A program made the position numbers and the translations under genes. Under the pieces are notes generated by a model. It did not search any database. It saw only the letters and a program-made list of their open reading frames with translations, and had not been told where the DNA came from. A stretch of 64,000 bases of DNA, from positions 1-64,000 of the forward strand of contig JAGFJA010000021.1 of the NCBI GenBank assembly GCA_024103005.1, given 5' to 3'. Source of the DNA: Saprospiraceae bacterium (GTDB lineage Bacteria > Bacteroidota > Bacteroidia > Chitinophagales > Saprospiraceae). This document shows positions 15,825 through 25,511 of this stretch, piece by piece (position 1 is the first letter of the stretch; every line of letters starts with the position of its first letter).

Positions 15825-18800
15825 ATGCAAGGAAAAGGAATAATTAAGTTTTTTCTGGTTGCAATCGCATTAGTTTGTTTACTTCAATATGTTTTTTATT
15901 TACCGACAACAAGGATAGAAAAAGCTGCTGATGCTTATGCAGAGAAGGTCGCAGCTACTGCCCCCGAGGACAATAAAGATGTTGTCAGAAAAGAAGCAAG
16001 GATTTCATTTTTGGATTCAATGTCTTCTGAAACAGTCTTTAGCATTCCCGGAATAAAAAGCTATACTTATGATGAATTAAAGCGTCAGGAACTGGCTTTG
16101 GGATTAGACCTGAAAGGAGGTATGAGTACCATTCTCCAGGTTGACCTGAAAGATTTCCTATTGTCGATGTCAAATCATAGTACAGACCCGACATTTTTAA
16201 AAGCCTTAAATACAACCGAAAAGCGACTGGTGACAGAACAAATTGGGTTTGTAACCGCTTTTGGTCAGGAATGGGCTAAAATTGCCAATGGTAAGACCCT
16301 TGCATCAATTTTTGCAAAAAGCCCTACGCTTAAAACAGATATTAAATCTTCCTCTTCTGATGCTGCTGTGCTGAATGCGCTTCAGGTGAAAGCAGATCAG
16401 ACAGTCGAATTGACCTTCAAAAGATTAAAAGACCGTATAGATAAATTTGGTGTTACTCAGCCTAATGTTTCATTGGATGCTGCCCGTGACATGATTATAG
16501 TTGAATTACCGGGTGTTGATAACCCAGAAAGAGCACGTAAGTTTTTACAGGCAAGTGCCAAACTGGAATTTTTCGATGTGTATAGGGCATCTGATCCGGG
16601 TATCATTGAAGGTTTTGCTAAGGCAGACAAAGCATTAAAAGCTATCTTAGGCGGTGATACCACAGCCTTAAATACCCCCACTACTCAAAAAGATACAATC
16701 TGGGACAAGAAAACGGATAGCCTTGGAGTTGTTATTGACTCTACGATGAGAATTGTGGATGTACCTGTTTCCAATGCAGGTGCTGGCTCCGGACCACTTT
16801 TGAAAATTTTTACTCCAAATTCTGCTACACAGAATGGCATTGCTTTCCCTTTAGCTGTAATGGGTGTTGCCGAAAAGAATAAGATGAATCTTGTGACAGA
16901 ATACCTGAACATGCCTCAGATTAAAGCTCTTTTCCCGGCTGATATTTCATTTAAGTGGGCTTCCAAACCAACTAAAGACCCTGTCACATTTAAATATACC
17001 AATAAATTTGAATTATACGGAATTAAGGTTCCACGCAGCGGAAAAGCTCCTCTCGAAGGAGACAGAGTAGTGGATGCCAGAGAGACACAGGATCCTATGT
17101 CTCATCAGGTGGCTGTTTCTTTACGTATGGACAATGAAGGAGCGAAGAAGTGGGGTGAAATGACGACAAAGGCTGCAGCAGATAATAATCGGGAAATAGC
17201 AATAGTTTTGGATGGTGAAGTTGTTTCTGCGCCTAGAGTGAATAACGCTATCACTTCCGGAGATTCTCAAATCACCGGAGACTTTAGTGTTCAAGAAGGT
17301 AAAGACCTCGCCAACATCCTTCAAATCGGTAAATTACCTGCCGGCACCAGAATCGTACAGGAATCTCTCGTAGGCCCGTCATTGGGCCAGGAAAACATCA
17401 ATAAGTCATTAATCGCTATCTTGATAGGCTTCCTGTTTATCATGGTGTTTATGGTGATTTACTATGCTACTTCAGGTGTTATTGCAGTGATTACACTGCT
17501 ATGTAATATGTTCTTTATCTTTGGTGTTCTTGCATCTAAGGGGACGGTTGTTACCTTACCGGGTATTGCGGGTATTCTATTGACGATGGGTATTGCGGTG
17601 GATGTCAGTGTTATCATCTTTGAAAGGGTCAAGGAAGAACTAAAACATGGTTATCCTTTGAAAGAATCCATTGCAAGAGGATTTAAACATTCTTATTCAG
17701 CTATTATTGATGCCAACATTATTACCTTAATTACCAACATCTGTCTGGCTTATTTTGGTTTGGGTCCTGTGAAAGGATTTGCAGTCGTAATGATTGTGGG
17801 TGTATTGTCTTCCTTGTTTACGGCTGTATTGGTAGGGAGAATGATTACAGATTGGTGGGCTGGTAAAGGAAAAGATATTAAGTTTTCAACTGCCTTCTCT
17901 GAAAAAATCTTCCATGGAGCTAATATTAATTGGATGGGATTACGCAAGAAAGCCTACATTTTCTCTGGTACATTAATTTTGATTGGACTAATTTCAATTT
18001 TTACACGTGGATTTGAATTAGGTGTTGACCTTAAAGGTGGATACTCCGCCAATGTGTCCTTCGTTCAGGATGTGAATGTCAATGCAGAAGCATTTAAAGC
18101 CAAGTTGAAAGAAGAATTGGGTGGAGAACCGATAGTTAAAGCGGTTGACGTAAGAAATACATACAACGTCACTACTTCATATAAAATTGATGATCCGAAT
18201 CCTGAAATAGGTGATGAGGTTATTGCCAAAGTTCATAAGGCGGCTGAGGATGTTACAAAGCAGACTGTTCCATTAGATGAATTTAAGAAGTCAGACTCCA
18301 AGGGTACCCACATTTCCAGCTTCTCAAAAGTTGGACCGACTGTTGCAGATGACATTAAGATGAGTTCTGTTACTGCCGCTATACTCGCACTATTGGCTAT
18401 CTTTATATATATCCTGTTCCGGTTTAGCAAGTGGCAATATAGTTTGGGTGCCATCATCGCCCTCGTTCACGATAGTTTGATGATGTTGGGTATCTTCTCC
18501 CTCCTTCACGGATTGGTATGGTTCTCCATGGAAATTGACCAGGCCTATATTGCTGCAATACTCACGGTAATAGGTTATTCGATGAATGATACGGTTATCA
18601 TTTTCGACCGTATCAGGGAATTTGCCGGAAAATATTTGAGCATGAGTAAGACGGAGGTAATAAATGCTGCAATTAATAGTACACTGGGTAGAACAATCAT
18701 TACTTCCTTTATTACATTCACGGTTATGACCATCATGTTTTTATTTGGAGGTAATAGTATCAAAGGATTTGCCTTTGCAATTATGGTAGGTATCTTCTTC

Positions 18801-18905
18801 GGTACATTCTCTTCCATTTTCATTGCAGGTGCCATAGTCCATGATACAGCTAGGGATATTCGTCCGAAAACTGTTGCCGGGAGCACTGATAAGAAAAAAG
18901 CATAG
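15825..18905 (+). CDS. secDF: Protein translocase SecDF (fused SecD-SecF)
   Basis: The 1026-residue fusion has a first span near 7-25, the SecD P1 periplasmic domain starting LGLDLKGGMSTILQ, and the six-span SecD block (about 525-680, with GIAGILLTMGIAVDVSVIIFERVKEEL). The SecF half follows, with LGVDLKGGYSANVSF and spans including YSMNDTVIIFDRIRE. SecDF uses the proton gradient to complete Sec export, the first step for T9SS cargo such as those in this window. Bacteroidota typically have the fused form. The Asp/Arg residues of span 4 (DVSVIIFER) are intact. It is monocistronic, with its own promoter and terminator. Confidence 0.96.
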   Translation: MQGKGIIKFFLVAIALVCLLQYVFYLPTTRIEKAADAYAEKVAATAPEDNKDVVRKEARISFLDSMSSETVFSIPGIKSYTYDELKRQELALGLDLKGGMSTILQVDLKDFLLSMSNHSTDPTFLKALNTTEKRLVTEQIGFVTAFGQEWAKIANGKTLASIFAKSPTLKTDIKSSSSDAAVLNALQVKADQTVELTFKRLKDRIDKFGVTQPNVSLDAARDMIIVELPGVDNPERARKFLQASAKLEFFDVYRASDPGIIEGFAKADKALKAILGGDTTALNTPTTQKDTIWDKKTDSLGVVIDSTMRIVDVPVSNAGAGSGPLLKIFTPNSATQNGIAFPLAVMGVAEKNKMNLVTEYLNMPQIKALFPADISFKWASKPTKDPVTFKYTNKFELYGIKVPRSGKAPLEGDRVVDARETQDPMSHQVAVSLRMDNEGAKKWGEMTTKAAADNNREIAIVLDGEVVSAPRVNNAITSGDSQITGDFSVQEGKDLANILQIGKLPAGTRIVQESLVGPSLGQENINKSLIAILIGFLFIMVFMVIYYATSGVIAVITLLCNMFFIFGVLASKGTVVTLPGIAGILLTMGIAVDVSVIIFERVKEELKHGYPLKESIARGFKHSYSAIIDANIITLITNICLAYFGLGPVKGFAVVMIVGVLSSLFTAVLVGRMITDWWAGKGKDIKFSTAFSEKIFHGANINWMGLRKKAYIFSGTLILIGLISIFTRGFELGVDLKGGYSANVSFVQDVNVNAEAFKAKLKEELGGEPIVKAVDVRNTYNVTTSYKIDDPNPEIGDEVIAKVHKAAEDVTKQTVPLDEFKKSDSKGTHISSFSKVGPTVADDIKMSSVTAAILALLAIFIYILFRFSKWQYSLGAIIALVHDSLMMLGIFSLLHGLVWFSMEIDQAYIAAILTVIGYSMNDTVIIFDRIREFAGKYLSMSKTEVINAAINSTLGRTIITSFITFTVMTIMFLFGGNSIKGFAFAIMVGIFFGTFSSIFIAGAIVHDTARDIRPKTVAGSTDKKKA

Positions 18906-18931
18906 GCTGACATTAAGTCTGATAAATACAA

Positions 18932-18960
18932 GGGCTGTAATTGAATAAATTGCAGCCTTT
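18932..18960 (+). terminator. secDF terminator overlapping the gcvP promoter
   Basis: GGCTGTAATT-GAATA-AATTGCAGCC forms a stem of about 10 bp with one G-T pair, directly followed by TTTTTT. The T run leads straight into the TATATTTG box of gcvP, and the loop includes the TTG used as its -33 element. Confidence 0.8.
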
Positions 18961-18972
18961 TTTATATATTTG
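18941..18972 (+). promoter_or_regulatory. gcvP promoter
   Basis: TTG at 18941-18943 and TATATTTG at 18965-18972 are 21 bases apart. The transcript would start near 18979. This excludes the upstream ATG at 18941 as a start and supports the ATG at 19007. Confidence 0.7.
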
Positions 18973-19006
18973 GCGGATTTTTAAAATACTAATCAATCTT
19001 TTATTT

Positions 19007-21856
19007 ATGATATTTTTGGAAGAAAAATTTGAAGACAGACACCTGGGAGTAGGGGCTGAACAAATTAAAGAAATGTGTCAGACTATCGGAGTAAGTAGTC
19101 TTGAACAGTTGGTTGATCAGACTGTTCCTGAGGCAATTCGACTCAGACATAAACTGAATCTTCCGGAAGCTTTGTCAGAGCAAGATTACCTTTCCTATGT
19201 TAAATCTCTTGCAGTCCGGAATAAAGTATATAAAAGTTACATCGGACAGGGATATTACAATACATTTGTACCCAATCCTATTTTGCGCAATCTCTTTGAA
19301 AACCCGGGATGGTACACTCAATATACTCCGTATCAAGCTGAGATAGCTCAGGGACGTCTCGAATCGCTGCTTAACTTTCAGACGATGGTTTCCGACCTTA
19401 CCGGCCTGCCCATTGCCAATGCTTCACTATTGGATGAAGGTACGGCTGCTGCCGAAGCGATGAGTATGTTCTATGGTATAAAAAATAAGCGGGGTGATGA
19501 CTTTAAAGAATTTTATGTTGAAAAAGGTGTCTTACCTCAAACTTTAGATGTAGTTAAAACTAGGTGCCGGGTTCTTAATATTGATGTGGTTGAATTTGAC
19601 AGAAATACGGATACCGTCGGGGAGCTGGCCTTTGGGGTTCTCCTTCAATACCCGACTCGTGTGGGTAAAGTAGAGGATTACTCATCCTTTGTTCAGGAAA
19701 TGAAAGCGAAGAATGTTTACGTGGCAGTTGCAGCAGACCTTATGTCTCTTGCATTGCTGGTGCCGCCCGGTGAGTGGGGTGCTGACGTTGTGTTAGGCAA
19801 TACTCAGCGCTTTGGTGTCCCAATGGGATTTGGGGGTCCTCATGCTGCTTATTTTGCTACAGCTGATGAGTTTAAAAGAGCTATTCCCGGTAGGATTATC
19901 GGTGTTTCTATTGATGCATACGGAAAGCGTGCCCTGAGAATGGCACTTCAGACGAGAGAACAACACATCAAAAGAGAGAAGGCGACTTCCAATATTTGTA
20001 CGGCACAGGCAATGCTGGCCAATATGGCTGCTATGTATGCTGTTTACCACGGTCCGGAGGGGATTAAAAGAATTGCAGGAAATATCCATACCTGTGCTGT
20101 TACTTTATCAAGTATCCTGAATTCAAAAGGATTTCAATTGAATCATACTGTTATGTTTGATACAATTGCGATTAATGCCGACACTCCGCAAATTGACAAT
20201 ATAAAATCCAAATCTGAGGCTAAGGGAATCAATTTTGGATATACGGACGATAAAATATTGATTGCTCTGGATGAAACAACCTCATGGACTGATGTGTCCG
20301 ATATTTTGAGCATCTTTAACATAGAGATGAGCTCCCAACAGTTGTCTGAACATGCAAAGAGCCTGAAATCGCCTATTGAAAGCACTCTGAAGCGCACAAC
20401 CGAATTCTTGACACATCCTGTTTTTAACAGCTACCACACAGAGACAAAGCTGATGCGATACATGAAGACCCTTGAAAACAAGGATCTTTCTCTGATGCAC
20501 AGCATGATATCATTGGGCTCTTGCACCATGAAGCTAAATGCTGCTGCTGAAATGATTCCGGTTTCCTGGCCTGAATTCGCCAATATTCACCCTTTCGCTC
20601 CACGGGATCAGTGGACAGGATATTATACCATGATCCGTGAATTTGCCTCCTACCTTTGTGAAATTACCGGCTTTACTGCTTGCTCCTTTCAACCAAATAG
20701 CGGTGCCCAGGGAGAATATGCAGGTCTGCTTGCAATAAAAAGATACCATGAAGCCAATGGTCACCACGATAGAAATGTTGCCCTGATTCCGTCGTCAGCT
20801 CACGGAACAAATCCTGCTTCAGCAGTTATGGCAGGTATGAAAGTTATAGTTGTCAAAACAGATGATCAGGGAAATATAGATATGACTGATCTTAAGAGCC
20901 TGGCAGAACAGTATCGTGATCAGTTGGCTTGCCTGATGCTGACTTATCCGTCAACATTCGGAGTATTTGAAACTGCTGTCAAGGAGATTTGTCAGATAAT
21001 ACACGAGAATGGAGGTATGGTTTACATGGATGGCGCCAACATGAATGCTCAGGTTGGTCTGACCAATCCCGGAACGATAGGTGCAGATGTATGCCATTTA
21101 AATCTTCATAAAACTTTTGCCATTCCCCACGGAGGAGGTGGCCCGGGTATGGGACCGATCTGTTGCAATGATCTGCTGAAACCTTTTCTTCCCGGACATA
21201 TTGCCATGGGGGACGACTTTGCCGTTAGTTCTGCTCCCTATGGTTCTGCAAGTATCTTACTCATTTCTTATGGATACGTTAGAATGTTAGGTGTAGAAGG
21301 AGTTAAACATTCTACAGAAATCGCCATCCTTAATGCCAACTATATCAAGGCTCGACTGGAAAAGAGATATGAGATTCTTTATTCCGGCGCTCAGGGTCGC
21401 GCAGCACACGAAATGATTGTTGATTTAAGACCTTATAAGCATATCGTCAGTGCCGAAGATGTTGCCAAGAGGCTGATAGACTATGGATTCCATGCGCCTA
21501 CCTTATCTTTTCCTGTAGCGGGAACACTGATGATCGAGCCGACTGAAAGTGAAAGTAAAGATGAGTTGGATCGGTTCTGCGATGCGATGTTGAGTATCCT
21601 GGATGAAATAGAAGAAATAGCATCCGGCAAGGTGGCTGCCGATAATAACCTATTGTCAAATGCGCCGCACTCTTTGCCTTTGGTGACAGCAGATGAATGG
21701 TCATTGCCTTATTCCAGAGAAAAGGCTGCCTATCCAATCGAATATTTAAAATCAGGATATAAATTTTGGGTTCCTGTCGGAAGGGTGAATAATGCCTTTG
21801 GAGACAGAAATTTGATCTGTACCTGTCCACCGATTGAAGATTATATGAATGAATAG
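19007..21856 (+). CDS. gcvP: Glycine dehydrogenase (decarboxylating), P-protein of the glycine cleavage system
   Basis: The start at 19007 gives a 949-residue single-chain P-protein with the usual opening (EEKFEDRHLG). It decarboxylates glycine with pyridoxal phosphate and passes the aminomethyl group to the lipoyl H-protein. The PLP lysine is K702 in HLNLHKTFAIPHGGGGPG, and the glycine-rich segment after it is typical. The two homologous halves are fused, as in proteobacteria and eukaryotes, not split into GcvPA/PB. gcvT and gcvH are not in the window. The frame upstream (18941-19006) would add 22 unusual hydrophobic residues and lies upstream of or inside the promoter, so it is rejected. 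Confidence 0.96.
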   Translation: MIFLEEKFEDRHLGVGAEQIKEMCQTIGVSSLEQLVDQTVPEAIRLRHKLNLPEALSEQDYLSYVKSLAVRNKVYKSYIGQGYYNTFVPNPILRNLFENPGWYTQYTPYQAEIAQGRLESLLNFQTMVSDLTGLPIANASLLDEGTAAAEAMSMFYGIKNKRGDDFKEFYVEKGVLPQTLDVVKTRCRVLNIDVVEFDRNTDTVGELAFGVLLQYPTRVGKVEDYSSFVQEMKAKNVYVAVAADLMSLALLVPPGEWGADVVLGNTQRFGVPMGFGGPHAAYFATADEFKRAIPGRIIGVSIDAYGKRALRMALQTREQHIKREKATSNICTAQAMLANMAAMYAVYHGPEGIKRIAGNIHTCAVTLSSILNSKGFQLNHTVMFDTIAINADTPQIDNIKSKSEAKGINFGYTDDKILIALDETTSWTDVSDILSIFNIEMSSQQLSEHAKSLKSPIESTLKRTTEFLTHPVFNSYHTETKLMRYMKTLENKDLSLMHSMISLGSCTMKLNAAAEMIPVSWPEFANIHPFAPRDQWTGYYTMIREFASYLCEITGFTACSFQPNSGAQGEYAGLLAIKRYHEANGHHDRNVALIPSSAHGTNPASAVMAGMKVIVVKTDDQGNIDMTDLKSLAEQYRDQLACLMLTYPSTFGVFETAVKEICQIIHENGGMVYMDGANMNAQVGLTNPGTIGADVCHLNLHKTFAIPHGGGGPGMGPICCNDLLKPFLPGHIAMGDDFAVSSAPYGSASILLISYGYVRMLGVEGVKHSTEIAILNANYIKARLEKRYEILYSGAQGRAAHEMIVDLRPYKHIVSAEDVAKRLIDYGFHAPTLSFPVAGTLMIEPTESESKDELDRFCDAMLSILDEIEEIASGKVAADNNLLSNAPHSLPLVTADEWSLPYSREKAAYPIEYLKSGYKFWVPVGRVNNAFGDRNLICTCPPIEDYMNE

Positions 21857-22050
21857 AAAAAAAAGAAAAGTTATAATTTATTGGTATTGTCATTTTAGTT
21901 AATTATTTGCCAATATTTTATACTTCCTTTTAAAAATTCTGTATTTCTTTTGTGATATCATTGTCGCAAAATGAAATTTCAGTTAATTTCTATTTTGCAA
22001 ATATTATATTGGCTGGAAATCGTAACTTTACGGTTATAAATCTTTAAGCT

Positions 22051-23292
22051 ATGATGACGATAAATGACAGTAAGGCAAATTATTATATTTCCCTGGAAGA
22101 CCAATACGGTGCACATAACTATCATCCATTGCCCGTGGTGCTGAGCCGCGGCGAAGGTGTGTACTTATGGGATGTGGATGGAAAGAAGTATTTTGACTTC
22201 CTATCTGCTTATTCTGCGGTTAATCAGGGACATTGTCATCCACGCATCATTAAGGCATTGGTAGATCAGGCTTCAAAACTTACATTGACCTCCAGGGCAT
22301 TTTTCAATGACTTGCTGGGTAAGTATGAAGCATTTATGACTGACCTGTTTGTCTATGACAAGCTTTTACCTATGAATACCGGGGTAGAAGGTGTTGAAAC
22401 GGCTATCAAACTGTGCCGCAGGTGGGGCTATGAAGTAAAAGGCATTGAAGAAGGAAAGGCTAAAATTATTGTCGCTAAGGGAAATTTCCATGGACGTACT
22501 ATGGCAGCCGTCAGTATTTCTTCCGATCCTGACAGTAAGGGCGGTTATGGCCCATATTTACCCGGATTCATCGAAGTTGAGTACAATAAAATAGAAGATT
22601 TTCATAAAGCTATCCAATTACCTGACATCGCCGGCGTCCTGATGGAACCAATCCAGGGTGAAGCCGGTGTTTTTGTACCCGATGATGCTTATTTGCAGGA
22701 AGTCTATGCTCTTTGTAAGGAAAACAATGTCTTATTTATAGCTGACGAGGTGCAGACAGGAATTGCCAGGACAGGGAAAATGCTGGCTTGTGACCTGCTC
22801 GATATCCGCCCGGATATTCTTATTCTGGGCAAAGCTGTTTCCGGTGGTGTGTTGCCTGTTTCTTGCGTTTTGGCAGATGATGAAATAATGATGACTATTA
22901 AGCCGGGCCAGCATGGGTCCACCTTTGGCGGTAATCCTCTTGCATGTGCCGTTGCTATGGAAGCTATGCAGGTTGTTTTGGATGAAAAACTTGCTGAAAA
23001 GGCTGATTACCTCGGCAAGATTTTCAGAAGTGAAATGCAGAAATTGGTTGATTCGTCTGATCTTGTAACCCTGGTCAGAGGCAAAGGTCTGCTCAATGCC
23101 ATCGTTATCAATGACGACGAAGACTCTGATACTGCCTGGAATATTTGTATCAAACTAGCAGAAAATGGACTGCTCGCCAAACCGACTCATGGCAATATTA
23201 TTCGCTTTGCGCCGCCATTGGTCATCTCTGAACAGCAGTTGCTTGAATGCTGCAACATAATTCGAAATACAATCACTGAATATAGTGCATAA
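22051..23292 (+). CDS. rocD: Ornithine aminotransferase
   Basis: The 413-residue class III aminotransferase matches ornithine-oxo-acid transaminase, which converts ornithine and 2-oxoglutarate to glutamate semialdehyde and glutamate. Visible landmarks are the N-terminal [13 protein letters not shown] (19-31), typical of this enzyme, [26 protein letters not shown]232 in ADEVQTG and the PLP lysine K261 in LGKAVSGG. The upstream spacer (21857-22050) contains a bulged inverted repeat of GCAAAAT arms (about 21966-21997) and a weak TAACTTTA box. The start codon is ATG-ATG; the second is also possible. A DUF4126 gene follows directly. Confidence 0.94.
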   Translation: MMTINDSKANYYISLEDQYGAHNYHPLPVVLSRGEGVYLWDVDGKKYFDFLSAYSAVNQGHCHPRIIKALVDQASKLTLTSRAFFNDLLGKYEAFMTDLFVYDKLLPMNTGVEGVETAIKLCRRWGYEVKGIEEGKAKIIVAKGNFHGRTMAAVSISSDPDSKGGYGPYLPGFIEVEYNKIEDFHKAIQLPDIAGVLMEPIQGEAGVFVPDDAYLQEVYALCKENNVLFIADEVQTGIARTGKMLACDLLDIRPDILILGKAVSGGVLPVSCVLADDEIMMTIKPGQHGSTFGGNPLACAVAMEAMQVVLDEKLAEKADYLGKIFRSEMQKLVDSSDLVTLVRGKGLLNAIVINDDEDSDTAWNICIKLAENGLLAKPTHGNIIRFAPPLVISEQQLLECCNIIRNTITEYSA

Positions 23293-23880
23293 ATGAGTGA
23301 ATGGATATTGCCCGTCTTACTTGGAATCGGATTAAGCGCAGCAACCGGTCTGCGGATATTTGTTCCATTTTTTATAATTTCTGTCATTCAATATTTTGAC
23401 ATCCTGCCGATCGGGGAGACTTTTCATTGGCTGGATAATCCTTACGTCATGATTGCCTTAGGCATCGCCGTGGTCATAGAAATCCTTGGCTACTACATAC
23501 CGATAATTGACCATACGCTTGATATTATAGGAGCTCCGCTTGCTTTTTGTGCAGGCGTCATAAGCATGGCTGCCGTTATGCCTGAAATGCCGGTTTATTT
23601 TGATAAAATTTTGAGTTTGATTGTCGGAGGCGGTACAGCTGTCAGTATCAATGGTCTTTCAGGTATGATGCGCCTTAAAACAACTGCCACTTTTTTTGGT
23701 ATGGCCAATTCTACCTACAGTACCATTGAAAATTTAATGAGTTTTTTATTTACCGTCCTGGCGTTTTTGATTCCTGTTTTATTTGGTGTCGGAATTATTT
23801 TGGTCGTTTTGTTGTCTTACAGAATAATCCGAAAACAGGTGTACAGGATTTATGGCAAATTGACGGAAAAGTCATCCTGA
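23293..23880 (+). CDS. DUF4126 membrane protein
   Basis: The 195-residue membrane protein belongs to the DUF4126 family. It has LLGIGLSAATGLRIFVPFF at 9-27, an E-L-x-Y-Y-I-P-x-x-D motif in the second hydrophobic block, a glycine-rich GGGTAVSINGLSGMMRLK and a C-terminal double span. Its function is unknown. The ATG begins immediately after the rocD stop, so it is co-transcribed with rocD. Its last 31 bases overlap the 3' end of the convergent NadR-type kinase gene. Confidence 0.85.
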   Translation: MSEWILPVLLGIGLSAATGLRIFVPFFIISVIQYFDILPIGETFHWLDNPYVMIALGIAVVIEILGYYIPIIDHTLDIIGAPLAFCAGVISMAAVMPEMPVYFDKILSLIVGGGTAVSINGLSGMMRLKTTATFFGMANSTYSTIENLMSFLFTVLAFLIPVLFGVGIILVVLLSYRIIRKQVYRIYGKLTEKSS

Positions 23881-24458
23881 CTGACAGACAAGGTTTGGGA
23901 TTCTTCTGAGAGATAGGCCTTAGCCAGTTTCAACATTTTTAATTGCCGTTTCTCATATTCTGTTCCGGAAATGATGTGGTAAGGCATATTAAAATCCTCC
24001 AATACTTTTTGGTATATTTGGTGAATGCCCCGACGTACTTCCGGGTCGGGATATTCCCTCATACCATCGTTGACCCATTCTACCTCAGGAGTCATTAAGA
24101 AATAAAGTCTTTTGGAATAAGAATGGATTCTATCAATAATCCATTGTGGTACAGATCCATATACGATTTTTGACCAGACATATATGACGATAAAATCAGT
24201 ATCAAAAACCAGAATGTCATTTGGTCCTGCCTTATTCACTGCTTCATCTTCAAGGTTTTTCTGGCCATGTGCAATTTCTTTGAAACCGTCATGGTCATAG
24301 TGATTATCATGTTGTTCAAGATAGAGCCTCGCATACTCGGGTATAAGTATTGCATTTAATTCATTTGCAAGAAATTGAGCCCCCATTGACTTACCGGTAG
24401 ATTCGACACCTACGATGACAAATGTATGCTGTCCCTGAATATTTTTTAACGGATTCAA
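23850..24458 (-). CDS. NadR-type nicotinamide riboside kinase (AAA ATPase-like)
   Basis: The 202-residue P-loop protein matches the C-terminal kinase domain of NadR, which phosphorylates nicotinamide riboside to NMN. Visible are Walker A GVESTGKS (17-24), PEYARLYLEQH, FDTDFIVIYVWSKIVYG and DGMREYPDPEVR. It lacks the NadR regulatory HTH and adenylyltransferase domains, which is common in Bacteroidota. The pnuC gene lies 149 bases upstream on the same strand, so import and phosphorylation of the vitamin are paired. Its 3' end overlaps the DUF4126 gene by 31 bases. Confidence 0.88.
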   Translation of the reverse strand: MNPLKNIQGQHTFVIVGVESTGKSMGAQFLANELNAILIPEYARLYLEQHDNHYDHDGFKEIAHGQKNLEDEAVNKAGPNDILVFDTDFIVIYVWSKIVYGSVPQWIIDRIHSYSKRLYFLMTPEVEWVNDGMREYPDPEVRRGIHQIYQKVLEDFNMPYHIISGTEYEKRQLKMLKLAKAYLSEESQTLSVSQDDFSVNLP

Positions 24459-24607
24459 CAGGTAATATTTCTACTAAAATGCTTGATTGTGTAAAATGTT
24501 TGCTTTTGTTATACAAATGAAATGTTAAATTATAAAAAGTGGGCTTAATTTCAGTATGTAATGAAAATTTTTATCAACTAAATCATACTTGGCATAGCTT
24601 TATTGCA

Positions 24608-25258
24608 TTATAGGATTTCAATATTATTTGCGTTAGTAGGTTGCGATTGACTTTGTGTATATAATTTCCGCCATGTTATAAGACCCCAGGTTGCCAGGAT
24701 TAAAAATATAATATATTGAAATACTGTAGGGTAGAGCCCTTTTGAAAAAAAGAGGGGTAGGGCTACGACATTACTTAGTATCCAGGCATACCAGTTTTCT
24801 ATCTTGCGCTTTGCCATCCACCACATGGCTGTAACAGCAGAAGAGGAAACAAGCGAATCTCCGAGGACAGTATGACTGTCTGTCCAGTGAGAAAGAACAT
24901 AGATCAAGGAAAAGAGGCTGATAAAAAAGACGGAAAGACCCACAATCCATTCCTTTTTATTACAGTAAGCTATCGGATAGACGTATTCATCAACCTTTTT
25001 ACGGGTCCAGTTAATCCAGCCGATGACACTCATGATAAAGTAATAAAAGTTGATCCCGGCATCTGCATATAGCTTATGATTGAAACAGATATACACATAC
25101 AACAATACACTGACGATGCCTGTTGGATATACCAATACATCATTCTTGCGGCTGTACCAAACACTGACTATGCCAAAGAATGCGGCGATGAGCTCTGTCC
25201 GGTTGGTAAGGATATAATCTACGACTACAGAAATGACTTCATTCATTTTTTGATTCAA
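24608..25258 (-). CDS. pnuC: Nicotinamide riboside transporter PnuC
   Basis: The 216-residue protein with seven hydrophobic segments matches the PnuC family of facilitative vitamin transporters. It has FFGIVSVWYSRKNDVLVYPTG, YYFIMSVIGWINWTRKK, the substrate-site WMAKRKIENWYAWI and a C-terminal LATWGLITWRK. Import is driven by intracellular phosphorylation, and a NadR-type kinase gene follows downstream. No NiaR-type operator or riboswitch was identified in the 253-base spacer upstream. Confidence 0.92.
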   Translation of the reverse strand: MNQKMNEVISVVVDYILTNRTELIAAFFGIVSVWYSRKNDVLVYPTGIVSVLLYVYICFNHKLYADAGINFYYFIMSVIGWINWTRKKVDEYVYPIAYCNKKEWIVGLSVFFISLFSLIYVLSHWTDSHTVLGDSLVSSSAVTAMWWMAKRKIENWYAWILSNVVALPLFFSKGLYPTVFQYIIFLILATWGLITWRKLYTQSQSQPTNANNIEIL

Positions 25259-25424
25259 TTATGCTCTTTTTTGTGCTAAAATCATTAAAATTAGTAAATA
25301 AAAGTAATACATAATTATCATTTCTGACCAATGCTCAAGATAACTCAGGTAAGAAAAACTATTGAAATCATGAGTCAAGAAACTAATTTCTCACCCAGCT
25401 TAACCTGATGTGTATGAGCAGACC

Positions 25425-25447
25425 CATTACGAACTGTAATGTTTTTT
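25425..25447 (+). terminator. Orphan terminator-like hairpin
   Basis: CATTAC-GAACT-GTAATG followed by TTTTTT reads as a short intrinsic terminator on the + strand. Both flanking genes are on the - strand, so it would end an unannotated + strand RNA rather than either of them. Confidence 0.4.
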
Positions 25448-25511
25448 ATATGGAAAGATTGGATATTGGAAATTACAGAAACATTTTTTTAAATCAATTA
25501 CAAAATCAGGG

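Noticed and set aside
18941-19006. Extended N-terminus of GcvP from the ATG-like start at 18941
   Set aside because: The region contains the gcvP promoter and the secDF terminator, and the added residues are not found in the family.
24588-24606. Sigma-54-like -24/-12 promoter (TTGGCAT...TTGCA) downstream of pnuC
   Set aside because: The GG to GC spacing is 12 instead of 10 bases.
25390-25425. TPP-riboswitch-like string (ACCC...TTAACCTGATG) in the pnuC/adhesin spacer
   Set aside because: The other conserved parts of the TPP aptamer (GGGG...CTGAGA) are missing, and it reads on the strand opposite to pnuC.
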